Source: Gordionus sp. m RMFG-2023
Lineage: Eukaryota > Nematomorpha > Gordioida > Chordodea > Parachordodidae
Reading direction: 5' to 3'
Assembly (NCBI RefSeq): GCF_954871325.1
Contig: NC_088776.1
Location: 2,487,985 to 2,551,984, forward strand
Length of the DNA: 64,000 nt
Shown one piece after another: positions 10,401 through 25,400 of this stretch (position 1 is the stretch's first letter; each line of letters begins with the position of its first letter). The translations under genes were made by a program, and so were the position numbers. The notes under the pieces were generated by a model, which did no database searches, was not told the origin of the DNA, and saw nothing but the letters and a program-made list of their open reading frames with translations.

Positions 10401-13400
10401 TTGTAAAAAAAAATATGTCGATCATATGATCAAACATCTGGGCATATTTTTTTATACATAGGAGTAATCGATTTAAAAGTAAAATCTGGGCAAATATACC
10501 TGTAGTTCAGATGTTATCAGAAGCCCATGATATTAACCACATTTCACATTGGCTGAATGTATGGGTGCATCGAGGTGCTAAAATAACAAAAATAGTTGTA
10601 ACTGATCATTCATTAGCTTTATTGGGGGCTGTTGCCAGATCACTAGAAAATTTTATTGATCTTAAGTCATATATTGAATATTCATTTAATATAATATTAG
10701 GCCAAAAATTGCAGACTCCTAGGATTTTTTATTAGAATAGATTATGCTCATTGTATCAAACTGATAAGTAGATGGCCTAGTTTATATAAAAAAAAACCTC
10801 GTTTATTTAGAGAATTTTATATTCGTTCCGTTGCTATGCTAATAAAATCCGCTACCTTTACAGAGGCGTAAATGTTAATAGAATCCATCCTTATTGTATG
10901 TAATAGTGAATTTTGTGGGACCGAAATTTGTCCCGACATTACACTGAATGCTAAAAAACAAAGATGATCACTGGAATGGAAGAATTAGACATTAGTAAAT
11001 TAGATGAACTTGAGGATGAAATAATCATTAATTTGAAATGTATCTAGGTAATATTATTTGCTGGAAATAAAAAAGTATTAAAAAATAAAGCCATATCTAA
11101 AATGTATCATATTGAATAAAAAGAAAATTAATTTCTATAACCCATAAATAACTAAAAAAAAGTATGTAATTTATTTTAAATACCTACCCTTTATGGTCTA
11201 GAATAACGCAATCATATTAACAATTATGGATGAGTTCTGCGTCAAATGTTTGAAAGTTTATTTTAATAATTTGAAAGATACAACATTTAAGCTCACAATT
11301 TTACCTATGTATACCTAATGATAAATTGTTCCGCAAACATTTTGATGAGATGAGAGGATTGCTAATATCATTAAGGAAAAGGATAGTATGTTACTTTATC
11401 TTCTACTTCTTCCCATTTGCAATACATCTTCGTCGACACTTTTTATCGCAGATAAAATATCATCGCTATATTTAAAAAATATAAATTCTCTATTTCCTCG
11501 TGGTATATAATAACAGTGTCCTTTTTCCTGAATTATATAAGAGATACGGGACGCTTCAGCGATATTAAGCAACCCTGTCATTTAATCGAAATGTTTGCAA
11601 AAAAATTTGTCGATAGTCACGCAATAGGCAACAATTACGAATTTAAAATTTTCTAATTTTCCAAATTTATCATAATAACACCCAACATTCGATGTATATA
11701 GCTGTAGCTTGTTCATAATAAGAAATGTGGTTGCATAATACTGGATCATAAAGGAATAGAGATCTTTAAAAAAAAATTAAGTAAATTTATACTTATTTCG
11801 GTGGTTATGGAAATAAATCTCTTCGTTCAAATGATATGTGATACATTTTTAGATATATGGCTTTATTTTTTAATACTTTTCTATCCAACAATTAGATACA
11901 TTTGAATCAATGATTATTTCATCCTCAAGTTTGTCTAATATATTAATGCCTAATTCTTCTATTCCAGAAATTACATTTTTTTTAGAAATTTTTTTAGCAT
12001 TCAGTGTAATGTCGGGACAAATTTTGGTCCCACAAAATTTACTATTACATACAATAAGAATGGAGTCTATTAACATTTCCGCTTCTTTAAGGGAAGCGGA
12101 TTTTATTCGCATAGCAACGGAACGAATATAAAATCCTTTAAATAAACGAGGTTTTTTTATATACAAACTAGGCCACCCACTTATCAGTTCGATACAGTGA
12201 GCATAATCTATTCTAATAAAGAAAATTCTAGGAGTCTGAAATTTTTGGCCTAATATTATATAAAATGAGTATTCAATATATGTATGACTTTAGAACAATA
12301 AAATTTGTTAGGGATTTAGCCACAGCCCCCAATAAAGCTGATGAATGATCAGTTACAACAATTTTGGGTATTTTAGCACTTCTATGCACCCTTACATTTA
12401 GCTAATGTGAAATGTGGTTAATATCACGGACTACTGATAACTCTGCGCTACATGTATTTGCTCAGATTTTGCTTTTAAATCGATTATTTCTACGTATAAA
12501 AGAAAAGTATGCCCAGATGTTTAACACTTTATTTTGCTTATAACTCAGCAACGTTTCATTTCGTTGTTGTCGGGATAGAAGAACAATTAGGATGAATTAA
12601 CGGGCTACACAATGGTATATCTTTCGGTAATTGATCCTCAAGTCGTTCCGCCAGCTTCTAAATTTCACGCTTTCCTTATTTTGCTTATAAGTAACTAACC
12701 CTTAATTCTGCCTATGTCCGGTTTGAGGATCAATTAAGACTCTAAATTTTGGCGTAGGTTCTGTCAATTGATCCTCAAGTCGTTCCGCCAACTTCACGGA
12801 CCTAACATATATACACCCAAAAACTGCCATTTATATATTTTTTTTTTAAATTTGAGCTGATCTAAATAATATATGTATATCTCAAAAAAGCTCTCATCAA
12901 AAAGAAAACTAAATCTTGCAAAATTTTGTTTGGCCAAAATTATTTAAGGCTACCGAAAAATCCAGACTGTAAAATCATTCACAGAAATCTCGTCAAAATG
13001 TCTAGGAACATGTCTAATATAACATATTGCTCTTTGGTTATAATCAACTCATCTTAAATTTCGTATGCTCCTTATATGACCGGTGACAAACTGATGCAAT
13101 AAATCTAATACCAGACGTAAGAAAAATATACTATACTATTTCCAATGACATAATAATATCTAGACACTATGCATTCTAGTCGTTGAATGCAAATAATCAG
13201 GACCCGGTCTTGGTAACCTATAAAGAATTAATCTCATATTAAAACCAACTATAAAATTGATAACTTGTTTCCTTTATTATCTGGATGATCAGGCAATTCT
13301 CTAATAAAGTTCGCGTCATACATAGGAATAAATAAGCCACTCGTTTAAAATTTTTTAAATAATGATATGGGTAACCAAAATGGCATACCCAGCTGTTTTT

Positions 13401-16400
13401 CATTGATGTTACACTTTTAATGAATGCAATAATCTAGGCAATTACTATATGTCATTGAGTACGTCACAAAAAACAGAGCCAAACAAATAAACTTAATGGT
13501 ATTAGCCACAAAACCTTCCCGTAAATAAAAACAAGTAGTGCAACCTATAATTCTTTATGAAATTCTGCATAACAGAAATATTACTCTTTCTTTTGTTTTT
13601 CTATAGTATTAATGTTAGTAGGACAACCATCAATATTTTTTGGGTTACAACCGACCCCAAAATATTGACTTTTTAAGCTTAACCTAATTCCATGATATTT
13701 ATAAATTTTTAGGCTACTAATTCCTAAAATATTTTTTCTAGGCTTTTCATGGTCCTCTAAACTTTAAATTAAACTCATTTCTATGAATATGAAATGGAGT
13801 AAAGAAAGGAATCACCGATTGCTTTGTTCCTTATCGTAGATAAATTATAATTATCATTTAATTTTGATGAAACTGGAATAATTTGCTCTCCTATTCAAAG
13901 CTTTATAACTCAGTCAAATGGCGTGTTTGATAAAATAAATCTAAAAATATTTCCATCATATTTCTAATTTACCATCTGATATATTTTGTTTTACTCTCAC
14001 GTGGGTGTGTGACATTCGTATCCATTATATATATATTTAAAAGGATATCGTAAGTGAAGTCGAAAGATAAACGAACATAAAGACTTACTGATTCTGAAAA
14101 AACGCTTCTAAAGAAGATTAAACAAATAAAATAACTTGTATCCTCTCTGATAACTGATATCTATAATAATCAATTTATTATTAATCTTTAAGTTGTATGG
14201 ATAATAATTAGAGATCTGCAGAGGTACCATTTACTAGGCCCGGATTTTAAGGAAAAATTTTTCAGGCCCAGACTGGATTATTTTTGGCCCGGCCCGTGTA
14301 CCTCGAGCTTTAGGTCCGGGCCTGTAGGTCTCTGATAATAATTAAATCCGCTATTATTCACAAATATACCATAAGCGTATCCGGAAATTGGCTAAAGAAG
14401 AGGGTGCAATTTAATGATCTTTAGGTCGACCTACCCGTAGCCTTCGATTATATCAGATTTTTATACAAATTTTGATATAGTCATTATTTTTAAAAAAGCT
14501 ATTGATATATTGCATACATTTTTTTTGGAAGAGAGGGGGGGGGGGTGGGTAGGGAGTAGAAGGAAATTTTTTATTAGCTTTAAAACGATATTTAAAGTAT
14601 ACAGGCAAATTTGCGATTGGGATAGAAGGTGGGGGAAGGGGGTTGAAAATTCCACCCCCTGGTGACATGCCTGAAATATACAAATAGTGTTGGGAAGAAC
14701 CTCGATTAAATTTTAGTCAAAAAAATTTTTACCTCTTCCCCGAGATTGTTTTTTTCTCCCATCTACATAAGAAATCCCGAGGTTTAGTACAATATTTTTT
14801 TTTGGGGGGGGGCGAAAACTTTAATTTAGCCGCTTATTAATGAGGCGTACATATTTGGACCACACTATACGCCAATTATACAAACAATGTGTAGGGAAAA
14901 TATTGTAGAGATCTGCAAAAGTAGGCCCGGCCTGGAACGGGCATCGGGCCGGGTTTCATAATTTAAAAAAATTCGGGCCGGGTCGGGTCTTGGAATTTTT
15001 TTTTAAACATATCTATATTTATCAATTTTATATTGAATTTTTTATGCAAAATAAAAATATTTGATATTTATTCATAGAACTAGACGCCATATAACATATG
15101 TCTTTTATTTGCCCGATGCAGATCACTAATTGTTTAAACCAATACCCATACAATATATAATGCACCAGCCAGTGGCGTAGCTACGGGGGTGGTTTTCGGG
15201 TTTGGACCCCTCCCAGAGCAATTTTTTTTTAGATTATACGTTCAAAAGACATAAAAGTGACTTTATATCAAATAAATACCATTAATATTTATATTTTTCT
15301 GGTTTTGATGTTTGTGGAAGGATATTATATTACTATTGAAATTATTCTGAATAGTATTATTATAAAGTCATTTGAGTATAATCTACTAAATTATAACATA
15401 TTATTGATGCATTTAAAAAATATATTTATTATATATTATCGAAGATATGGTTATGATTTGTAAAATAAACCTGAACAAAAGGGCCGAAGGCCCGTTAAAG
15501 GGGATCTGGGGGGCATCACTCCCCAGGCTTTTATATGTATGGACCCCTTCTAAGGAAAATTCCTAGCTACGCCACTGGCACCAGCCCTTATATACATATA
15601 TACATATATATAGAATAATTACTTACGTGGCCAATCCTCGGAATATAAGGACGTTTGTTGGGTAGTATTTTATCCATACCTAAAAATAATAATCGAAAAA
15701 ATAATTTAGGGATACTTTATGTGGATAAGCCTCTGATCATTCTCTATATATTGATTGGTTGAGTAACTACTTTTATATATCACCTGATTAATCCCGTTTT
15801 TTTTATTGTTTTGACAAAAAAGATTATTTTATAAATATTATAATTGACCAATCAGAGTAAACCTGGAAATCGCCATTAAACGGAGAAGAATAAAAATATA
15901 TAATATTTGACGTGAAAAAAAACATATGTTTAAAAAAAATCACTTATTTCTTTTTTTGTTAAAATATGTGGAAGATATTTTTTTTTGCATTTTAAAAAAA
16001 TCGTGAATTTATAGTGCGCAAGCGCAACTAATGGATTACAAATGGCCTCGTGCAAATTGGTAAAGTTATCGTTTGGCTTTAGCAACCATTTTATAATAAA
16101 AATGTAAATATAAATAACTTATTTATACATCCATAAAAAAAAGAGGAATATTTTAGAAAATTAAAAGAAATAAAGAAGGCAGACGATAATATAATTTTCA
16201 AAAGACAAATTCTATTTTTATTTTAGAACTTATTTTAAAATTTAGAATCGACGGATATTTATCAGGGATTGTGGACCCTTCGACATAAAAAACGGTCCAG
16301 GTCCGGGTACAGGAATAAAATTTGAAAGGGCCCGGGTCCAGGGAACATAAAAATAGTAAGATTTTTTTTAAATTCATTTATTATTATACTTCAATAAATA

Positions 16401-19400
16401 CATATTCATAATTTAAGAATGAAAATTTTTAAAATGAAATAAATTTATATTTTAAATGTTTTATTCTCGCACAATCATCATAATATCTTGTAAACAAATA
16501 TCATTCTTGAGATTTCCACGTAAAGTAGAATATATATATTTCAAAGATAAAAATTCACGTTTCTACCTTTATCTATTATCTATAATAGATGGATATCTTT
16601 ATAAAATTATTGTACTTGTAATTAGTGATCTGCATCGGGCCTAATTTTTCAAGCCCGGCCCGGTCCGAAATTTTTTTAAAAATATTAGGCCCGACCCGAA
16701 CCCGGGCCTAACTTTGCAGATCTCTAACTTGTATCGCCGGTACAGCCATGAAGATTCTAGATAAGATATATAATTCTGGATATATTGAAGAAATTTCTTC
16801 CCAGAATTTTAAAATATTTATATCCTTATTTATTCTCTTAACTTGTGAGAACTTTACTATTAAAGATGCAATAGGCATTTTTTGATCCTCCTTTCTATCT
16901 GGTAATAATTGAATTTTTTTCTTCTCTATCTAAAGGTAAAATTTCAAGATAATCAATGTTGCTAACATTATTATTATCACTACAACCAATAGGTATTGCC
17001 GTAGCCTCCAATATATTGTAAATAATGGAGTTTTGCTTATGCCATAAATCCTTAAGATGGTCTTTAGCCTAGTGTTGTTAATTTGCTTGGTCGTAAAATT
17101 TACGACCAAATTTTGTGCTCAGGCAGACCCGGGGTCCAGACCCGAGGTTCATATTATTTTTATATGTTAAATTTTTTATTCCGGAATCTAGACACGGGGT
17201 TCAGATAAATGTAAAGTAAGATAAAATAAATCTCATATCTAATCTTAAATTAAATTAATATTATTATACCTTCTAAATCAATAATTTAAAGCTTTATTTT
17301 ATTCTCATTTTTCTTACCATTTAAATATTTATAATTTTGGGTGCTTTTGATTGGAATTTGTTAAAACATTCACAATCCGGGTTTCGACCCAGGGTTCGGG
17401 CTCAGAGCAAGCCTGAGCATAAAATTTGGTCTTAAATTTTAGGACCTAGCATAGCAAATTAAAACAACACTAACTGACTGACTGAGACTGACGCTAACAT
17501 AACATTTAAACTTAACCATATTAATATTATATATATTTAATATTTTATCATTAATTTATATTTGAATTTGTGTTTTAGAAATTGCCAATATTTTATAAAT
17601 AGTCACTATTTTTCAGTGTTGTTCTTGTTGTGTTTGTGTTGTCTTGCTTTTGACTTGCACTTATGCGTGACAATTTAATAAATAAAACCCATTGTTGAGA
17701 TAAAAATTTTTGTTTGTAAAATTAATTATAATAAATAACACAATTATTTAAAAAGATATTTAACTTTACTTAAATTAACTATATAAATTGATTTAATTTT
17801 TTTTATAAATTGCAAATGTTTTATTTTATTTATTTTTCATTTCTTAGTTATAAATATCGTCAATTATCTCTTGAACACTTTATTTTTAAACTTTGCCATA
17901 ATTATTATTAACAATCAGCATGCTTTAACTAAATTTAATATTTTGACAGAGTTGAAAGGCCGAGCGTAGAAAAATATTGTTCTTAGAAATATACCATTAC
18001 CCCTCCATTGATATAATAGTTTTTCTTTTTTATTAATTTTAATGACAGCTTATTAAGCTTGGTTTTAAAAAAATATTTTATTTTGATTTCGCGGCTTTGT
18101 CCACGTGAAAGAAACGTATGCATATATTTATGTATATATATACTAAATAGGGTGAAGTACTAGTAGAAATAAATTTATTTTTAAAATATTGTTGGAAGCT
18201 GCGAGCTTATTTCAACCGTTATTTGATAAAAAGGCTTTAGAAATTCTTCTAAATTTGAGAAGAATTCTATATTCTCAGGAGCCAAATCGGTTTCAATTAA
18301 TCCAAGCTCACTGAGATCTTGTATTGCCTTGATATTCTATAAATAGATATAAAAAGAAATAATATTATAAATATACAAAGATATTTTTATTTTATACTTT
18401 ATTAATGGCTGCTATCATAAGATATACGCTATTCCATCTTGTTTTCACTGGAAGAGGTATTTTTGTAGCCCCATTAAAGGATTGATATGTTTGCAATAAC
18501 TTAGGCGACACATGTAACCTGGAAACGAAAGCCATTATATTTTTCAATTTATCGTCCAAAAATATGAGGCCCTCATTAACGATTAGGTTTATGACATGGG
18601 CCATACAACGGTGACTGTATATCACAGTATTATATTTTAAATAGTAATGTTTTTTTTATAAATTCTGCGGCTTTTACCACGTTGGAGCCATTATCATGCG
18701 TAATAGATATTATATTATCACTAAATTCAAAATCGTGGAAAGAAGATATCATGAGTGTTGATATGTCATCCCCCGTATGTGGGTGGGGGAATGATAATAA
18801 ATCTAGGGCTATATTTATCATATTCCAGTCATCGTTTATGTAGTGAAGTGTTAACGAGCAGAAAGATGAACCATTTTGCGAAGTCCAGATATCAGTAGTT
18901 AAGGCATATTTATGTTTGAAGTTTTTTAATTTATTTATAAGTTGTAATTTTGCCATATCATGTATTTTTCCTAAGTTTTTGGAAAGGGTTTGACGACACC
19001 ATAGTTTAAGATGGCTATTTGTATAACATATCATTTTTTTAAATGATTCATTATCTACTAAACTAAATGGACTATTAGTTTTTATTAAGAAGTTTAAAAT
19101 GAGTTTGTTCATTATAAGATTCTCATGTATAAGGGGCTTTCTAATCCCGGGCATCGTATCTGGAGTTGTTATTTGTGATAACTCCGTAAATATCGTCGAG
19201 CGTACAGACTTGAGGTGTTTCTTCAGATTTGCTTAACAATAAATAAAAATATTATTATGTATTCAATATTTTATTTAATATTTTTGAATTTATGTAAAAT
19301 GTTTTTTTTTATTATTTTGTGAATTTTCATACACAAAAATACGATTTTATGATAAAATACAATATTAAGTTTAATTTTCTGGCTAAATTATTACTAATAA

Positions 19401-22400
19401 ATGTTAACGATAAAATTTCTTTCGCGCTGACTCCCAAGAAGTCTAGAAAGAGATGTCTTTATTGCCCTGCAATATACAGCTATAATAGTTCACAAAGTTT
19501 ATTACTTTATATTAATTTTTGAAGTACCTTTATTTTGTCAAGACATGTTGTTACATTTTCTTATTAAAAAATATTTTACCTATCATATTTGTAGTATTTT
19601 TGACATACATTTATGAATTATCGTTAACATTTATTAGTAATAATTTAGCCAGAAAATTAAACTTAATATTGTATTTTATCATAAAATCGTATTTTTGTGT
19701 ATGAAAATTCACAAAATAATAAAAAAAACATTTTACATAAATTCAAAAATATTAAATAAAATATTAAATACATAATAATATTTTTATTTATTGTTAAGCA
19801 AATCTGAAGAAACACCTCAAGTCCGTACGCTCGACGATATTTACGGAGTTATCACAAATAACAACTCCAGATACGATGCCCGGGATTAGAAAGCCCCTTA
19901 TACATGAGAATCTTATAATGAACAAACTCATTTTAAACTTCTTAATAAAAACTAATAGTCCATTTAGTTTAGTAGATAATGAATCATTTAAAAAAATGAT
20001 ATGTTATACAAATAGCCATCTTAAACTATGGTGTCGTCAAACCCTTTCCAAAAACTTAGGAAAAATATATGATATGGCAAAATTACAACTTATAAATAAA
20101 TTAAAAAACTTCAAACATAAATATGCCTTAACTACTGATATCTGGACTTCGCAAAATGGTTCATCTTTCTGCTCGTTAACACTTCACTACATAAACGATG
20201 ACTGAAATATGATAAATATAGCCCTAGATTTATTATCATTCCCCCACCCACATACGGGGGATGACATATCAACACTCATGATATCTTCTTTCCGCGATTT
20301 TGAATTTAGTGATAATATAATATCTATTACGCATGATAATGGCTCCAACGTGGTAAAAGCCGCAGAATTTATAAAAAAAACATTACTATTTAAAATATAA
20401 TACTGTGATATACAGTCACCGTTGTATGGCCCATGTCATAAACCTAATCGTTAATGAGGGCCTCATATTTTTGGACGATAAATTGAAAAATATAATGGCT
20501 TTCGTTTCCAGGTTACATGTGTCGCCTAAGTTATTGCAAACATATCAATCCTTTAATGGGGCTACAAAAATACCTCTTCCAGTGAAAACAAGATGGAATA
20601 GCGTATATCTTATGATAGCAGCCATTAATAAAGTATAAAATAAAAATATTTTTGTATATTTATAATATTATTTCTTTTTATATCTATTTATAGAATATCA
20701 AGGCAATACAACATCTCAGTGAGCTTGGATTAATTGAAATCGATTTGGCTCCTGAGAATATAGAATTCTTCTCAAATTTAGAAGAATTTCTAAAGCCTTT
20801 TTAACAAATAACGGTTGAAATAAGCTCGCAGCTTCCGACAATAGGGATGGCGATATTGTTTTTCAACGATATTCTGGAGAATTTAAAAAATCAAGAAATA
20901 CGTAATTCTGATGCTTCAATACGAGAAGCAGCAACATCTATGATAAAAAAATATGACGAATATAGCCAGCATATTTTAACACCAAAAAACTATGCTGCAT
21001 CAATACTGGACCCTAGGATTAAAAATACATTAATCACTAATTTAAAGGAAGATGCAGCAATTAAAAATATGGCTATATTCAAAGGTATTTATTCAAAATA
21101 TACGACGGAGCCATTTGATGAGTACTCATTCAATAATAATAACAATCCTTCCAACCTTAAAACTATTTCATTATTGCAGGGATTGAAAAGAAGGTATATT
21201 TGTAATATAATACATTTTGATAGAATTAGTTTAAATGATATATTCTATGATTTTTATTTATTTTAAATTTATCTCTTTAGAAAAGTATCATCAAATGGCG
21301 ATAGTGACAATCAAATAAACACCTATCTTCTTGAGCCGGTAGCGCCCGAGACAACTAACGTGCTAGATTGGTGGAGAGGGAATGAAAATCGATTTCCTCA
21401 TTTAGCTAAGATGACGAGAGACTTTCTATGCCAACAAACAACTTCCGTGGCATCGGAAAGAACTTTTTCTCTTGCTGAAAATACTATTACTAAATTGAGG
21501 AACAGGATAACTCCCTCCACCCTAAAACAATGCATATCGCTATCATCTTGGGATATAAATATAATGGGCCTTCATGACGATATATGGCAATAATTTGTTA
21601 GGCATAGTAATAATTTATTTTTTAATAAATAATTATATTTTTCTAAATATATTTAATAATAATTTTATATTTTAAATATTTTTTAGGCTGGATTGTTGTA
21701 TGTATGATCAATTCAAGTCTATAACCACAAGCAAGACGCATTCGATTCATGTTTATAATATTGCAAAAAATGAAAAAATTATATAAATATAATATTGTAT
21801 TTTATATTCTATTAAAAATAAATTTATTTCTACTAGTACTTCACCCCATTTAGTATATATATATATATAAATATATGCATACGTTTCTTTCACGTAGACA
21901 AAGCCGCGAAATCAAAATAAAATATTTTTTTAAAACCAAGCTTAAGCTGTCATTAAAATTAATAAAAAAGAAAAACTATTTTTTTCTACGCTCGGCCTTT
22001 CAACTCTGTCAAAATATTAAATTTAGATAAAGCATGCTGATTGTTGTTAAAATTATGGCAAAGTTTAAAAATAATGTGTTCAAGAGATAATTGACGATAT
22101 TTATAACTAAGAAATGAAAAATAAATAAAATAAAACATTTGCAATTTATAAAAAAAATTAAATCAATTTATATAGTTTATTTAATTAAAGTTAAATATCT
22201 TTTTAAATAAATGTGTTATTTATTATAATTAATTTTACAAACAAAAATTTTTATCTCAACAATGGGTTTTATTTATTAAATCGTCACGCACAAGTGCAAG
22301 TCAAAAGCAAGACAACACAAGCACAACAAGAACAACACTGAAAAATAGTGACTATTTATAAAATATTGGCAATTTCTAAAACACAAATTCAAATTAATGA

Positions 22401-25400
22401 TAAAATATTAAATATATATAATATTAATATGGTTAAGTCTAAATGTTATGTTAGCGTCAGTCTCAGTCAGTTAGTGTTGTTTTAATTTGCTATGCTAGGT
22501 CGTAAAATTTAAGACCAAATTTTATGCTCAGGCTTGCTCTGAGCCCGAACCCGGGGTCGAAACCCAGATTGTGAATGTTTTAACAAATTCCAATCAAAAG
22601 CACCCAAAATTATAAATATTTAAATGGTAAGAAAAATGAGAATAAAATAAAGCTTTAAATTATTGATTTAGAAGGTATAATAATATTAATTTAATTTAAG
22701 ATTAGATATGAGATTTATTTTATCTTACTTTACATTTATCTGAACCCCGTGTCCAGATTCCGGAATAAAAAATTTAACATATAAAATTAATATGAACCTC
22801 GGGTCTGGACCCCGGGTCGGCCTGAGCACAAAATTTGGTCGTAAATTTTACGACCAAGCAAATTAACAACACTAGTATAGTGATTATAGTAGCTGAAGTA
22901 AAAAGGGAACGGGTGTCGACATCCAACTTACCGTGAATATGTGATGGGCCCATACGATACCCAACCCCCCAATCCCAGCTATAGCCTGATTATACTAAGA
23001 TCGCCAAAGATGAATTTTTTATTAGCATTGTCTGTTGGAAGGGGATGTCAGCATTGATGCCCCCCCTCCAGCCCATTCTTTCTCTCTTCCCCCCCCCCCT
23101 ATATATGTTCACATCGTTCATTTCAACCGTTAAATATAAATATACCTAGATGAAAGAAGGGTAATACTATAGGTACGATATCGCATTCGGAGATTATTCG
23201 ACCGATACCTAAGGGAAAGCGTATTTTAAAAAAATGTAAATTAAATTAAATAATGTAGATTTATCATTTATTATAAATTATTTACCCCATTTGAATGGCA
23301 GGTATTCCTTTTCCGTATTCACTCTACCTAAAATTTAATACGACATATAGAGAGATAAATTTTAAAAATAATATATCATTAATAATTTGGAAATTATTCT
23401 TATAACTTTAGAGGTTAGGGCAACCCAGCTCTAAGTTCGCCTAGATTTTTAGGGAGGGGTAATTTGGACCAAATTTTATGACAGTTCCGGAAAACTTGTG
23501 CACCATATTTTCACGAGTCGGTTGGAACTCGCCATATTCGTCTCCGCGCCGATGCAAAGTAGAAGACATAATGTATTAGAGCCCGCAAGTTACCCAGAAA
23601 CTAAATATACTTTTAGGACCAGGCCGGGCAAAAAAATAAACGGGCCGAGCAGGGCAAAACCTTTTTTTTTGTATATATTTATATATATTTGATTAATTCC
23701 GATATTTTCAGAAGTGATAATCAATTGTTGTTTATTTTGGTGTTTCAACGGTATATATTTTTAATTTTATTACAAAACTTCCTTTCAACAATCGTGTTCC
23801 ATTTTGCGCAAATTACTAGAAATTCTCGAGGCCATAATTTGTAGATATATCCTTCCACTGTTGTAGATCCACTATCGTTATTATATGAAATTAAAGATCT
23901 TATCAGCTTATTTTATTTTTTATATTCCTTCCTTTCATTTACATTTTTGAATCGATAAATAAGGAAATTTAATTATCGATCAACAAAAGAACATAATAGT
24001 GCGCACAAATTGAGTGCAAACGCCGCGTTGCAAGCGCCAATAATGCATTTCAAACGACCTCGCGCAAATTGGTAAAATTACCGATTGGCGTTAGCAACCA
24101 TTTTAAAAACAAACGCAAATAGGTTTTGCTTTTGCATTACTTATTTTTAATTCTTCGCTTTGTAATATTATATAATAAAAATGTAAATATAAATAACTTA
24201 CTTATATATCCTAAAAAAAGGAATATATAGAATAAAAGAAATAAGAAGGCAGATGATAATATAATTTACAAAGACAAATCCTTTTTATTTTTAATACTTA
24301 TTTAAAATTAAAACAAGGGCGGCGTTACGTTTTTTTTTAATTTAAAAATTACGGCAAAACGGAAACGCTCAATTTGTGTGCACTTTAAGGTCTTTAAAAT
24401 TTATTTTTTTAAATTTAGCGGAATATAAAAATTGTAAATATTTAATGAAATCACTTTTTGTAGTAATCCTTTCTTTAGAGAAGGTTCCAGAAAAAAAAAT
24501 GTTTATAATCAATATAGCAATTTCACGTAAACTTTGATTCAATAATTTGTAGGTTTTTTTGTTATTTAGAAAAATTATAAACTGAGAATAAGGACCGAAA
24601 GCGAGGAAAAGAAATATATATATTATTTAAATAAAATCGAATTTATCACAAAAAATTTTTTTTAACCTAGATGCGCCGAAAGTTTAATTTAGTCTTATAT
24701 TATTTAAAATAATATTGGCCGCTAGATGGCGTTATAACTAAAAAACAAATTCAAAAGGTCATATAAAAAAAACAATTAACGATTATAAAAATATGGCGCG
24801 TATATATAAAATTATTTTTGAAAAAAACACTGAACATTTAAAAAAAAACAATTAAGAGCTTGCATTGCTATAATATGGAACCAGGAATAGCTATGCGATA
24901 GCCATCGTAATGGTCTGTTTGAAATAGAAGGCTTCATTACGATCGCGACTTACTGATTTTTCTCCCTAATAATGTGATAAATTTAACCAAAAACACCGAG
25001 AGTATATTATTGGTGGCAAGTGGTGATAAAAATAACGTTAGCAATGTCCGAATGAATTTGTCTAATTTTCAAGATTTCTGCCGAAATTTAATTTTATGAG
25101 GTATTATGTTGGAACGCGCCGAAAAAAAAATATCGATGCCGTGTAATCCACAAGTGAACCTGAAGACCAGAAGAGAAAAGTATTAGGCTGATACCATCGG
25201 GTCTTCTATTGTTGCTAGAGAGTAAAATGATCGCTATTTTTATAATTAAATGACACGTGAATATTCTGTCGATAGAGCTAAAAGAAATTTAGGGATCAGC
25301 AATTTACGCCAAACTGATTTTTGGTTCAAGCCAGACAGCTGGTCTATAGAATTAATTAGCGGGAGTAAGGTGAAATATCGTAAATTATTCTAAAGAACTT

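Larger units (their letters stand above)
9766..12815. mobile_element. Foldback/MULE-like palindromic element (palindrome 2)
   Basis: A left arm (about 9766-11117) is repeated inverted at about 11838-12815, around a spacer of about 720 bp. The arms contain a reiterated subterminal motif, GGCGGAACGACTTGAGGATC and variants, at about 9789, 9939, 12617 and 12760, in opposite senses on the two sides. The two arms both carry pieces of one transposase-like gene facing the centre. Long inverted termini with internal repeats resemble Foldback elements; the assignment is an inference. The ends are not sharp enough to define a target duplication. The element lies in intron 7 of tafazzin. Confidence 0.7.
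17070..22874. mobile_element. 5.8-kb palindrome of two facing hAT copies (palindrome 3)
   Basis: The left arm (17070-19412) recurs inverted at 19612-22874 around a spacer of about 200 bp. Both outer ends are a complete short AGTGTTG-ended element. The left arm lacks about 960 bp that the right arm has (roughly 20846-21811, the C-terminal transposase code). Apart from this deletion the arms differ at only scattered sites, so the structure is young. It occupies most of intron 6 of tafazzin. No matching target duplication was found at the outer ends. Confidence 0.88.

Noticed and set aside
14453-14683. Proline-rich open frames on the minus strand
   Set aside because: They arise from G runs in the end of a hAT element.
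22917-22990. cox1 fragment as a tafazzin exon, because it ends in a perfect gtaagt donor
   Set aside because: The reading is mitochondrial COX1 and its frame does not join exons 6 and 7, which fit each other directly.
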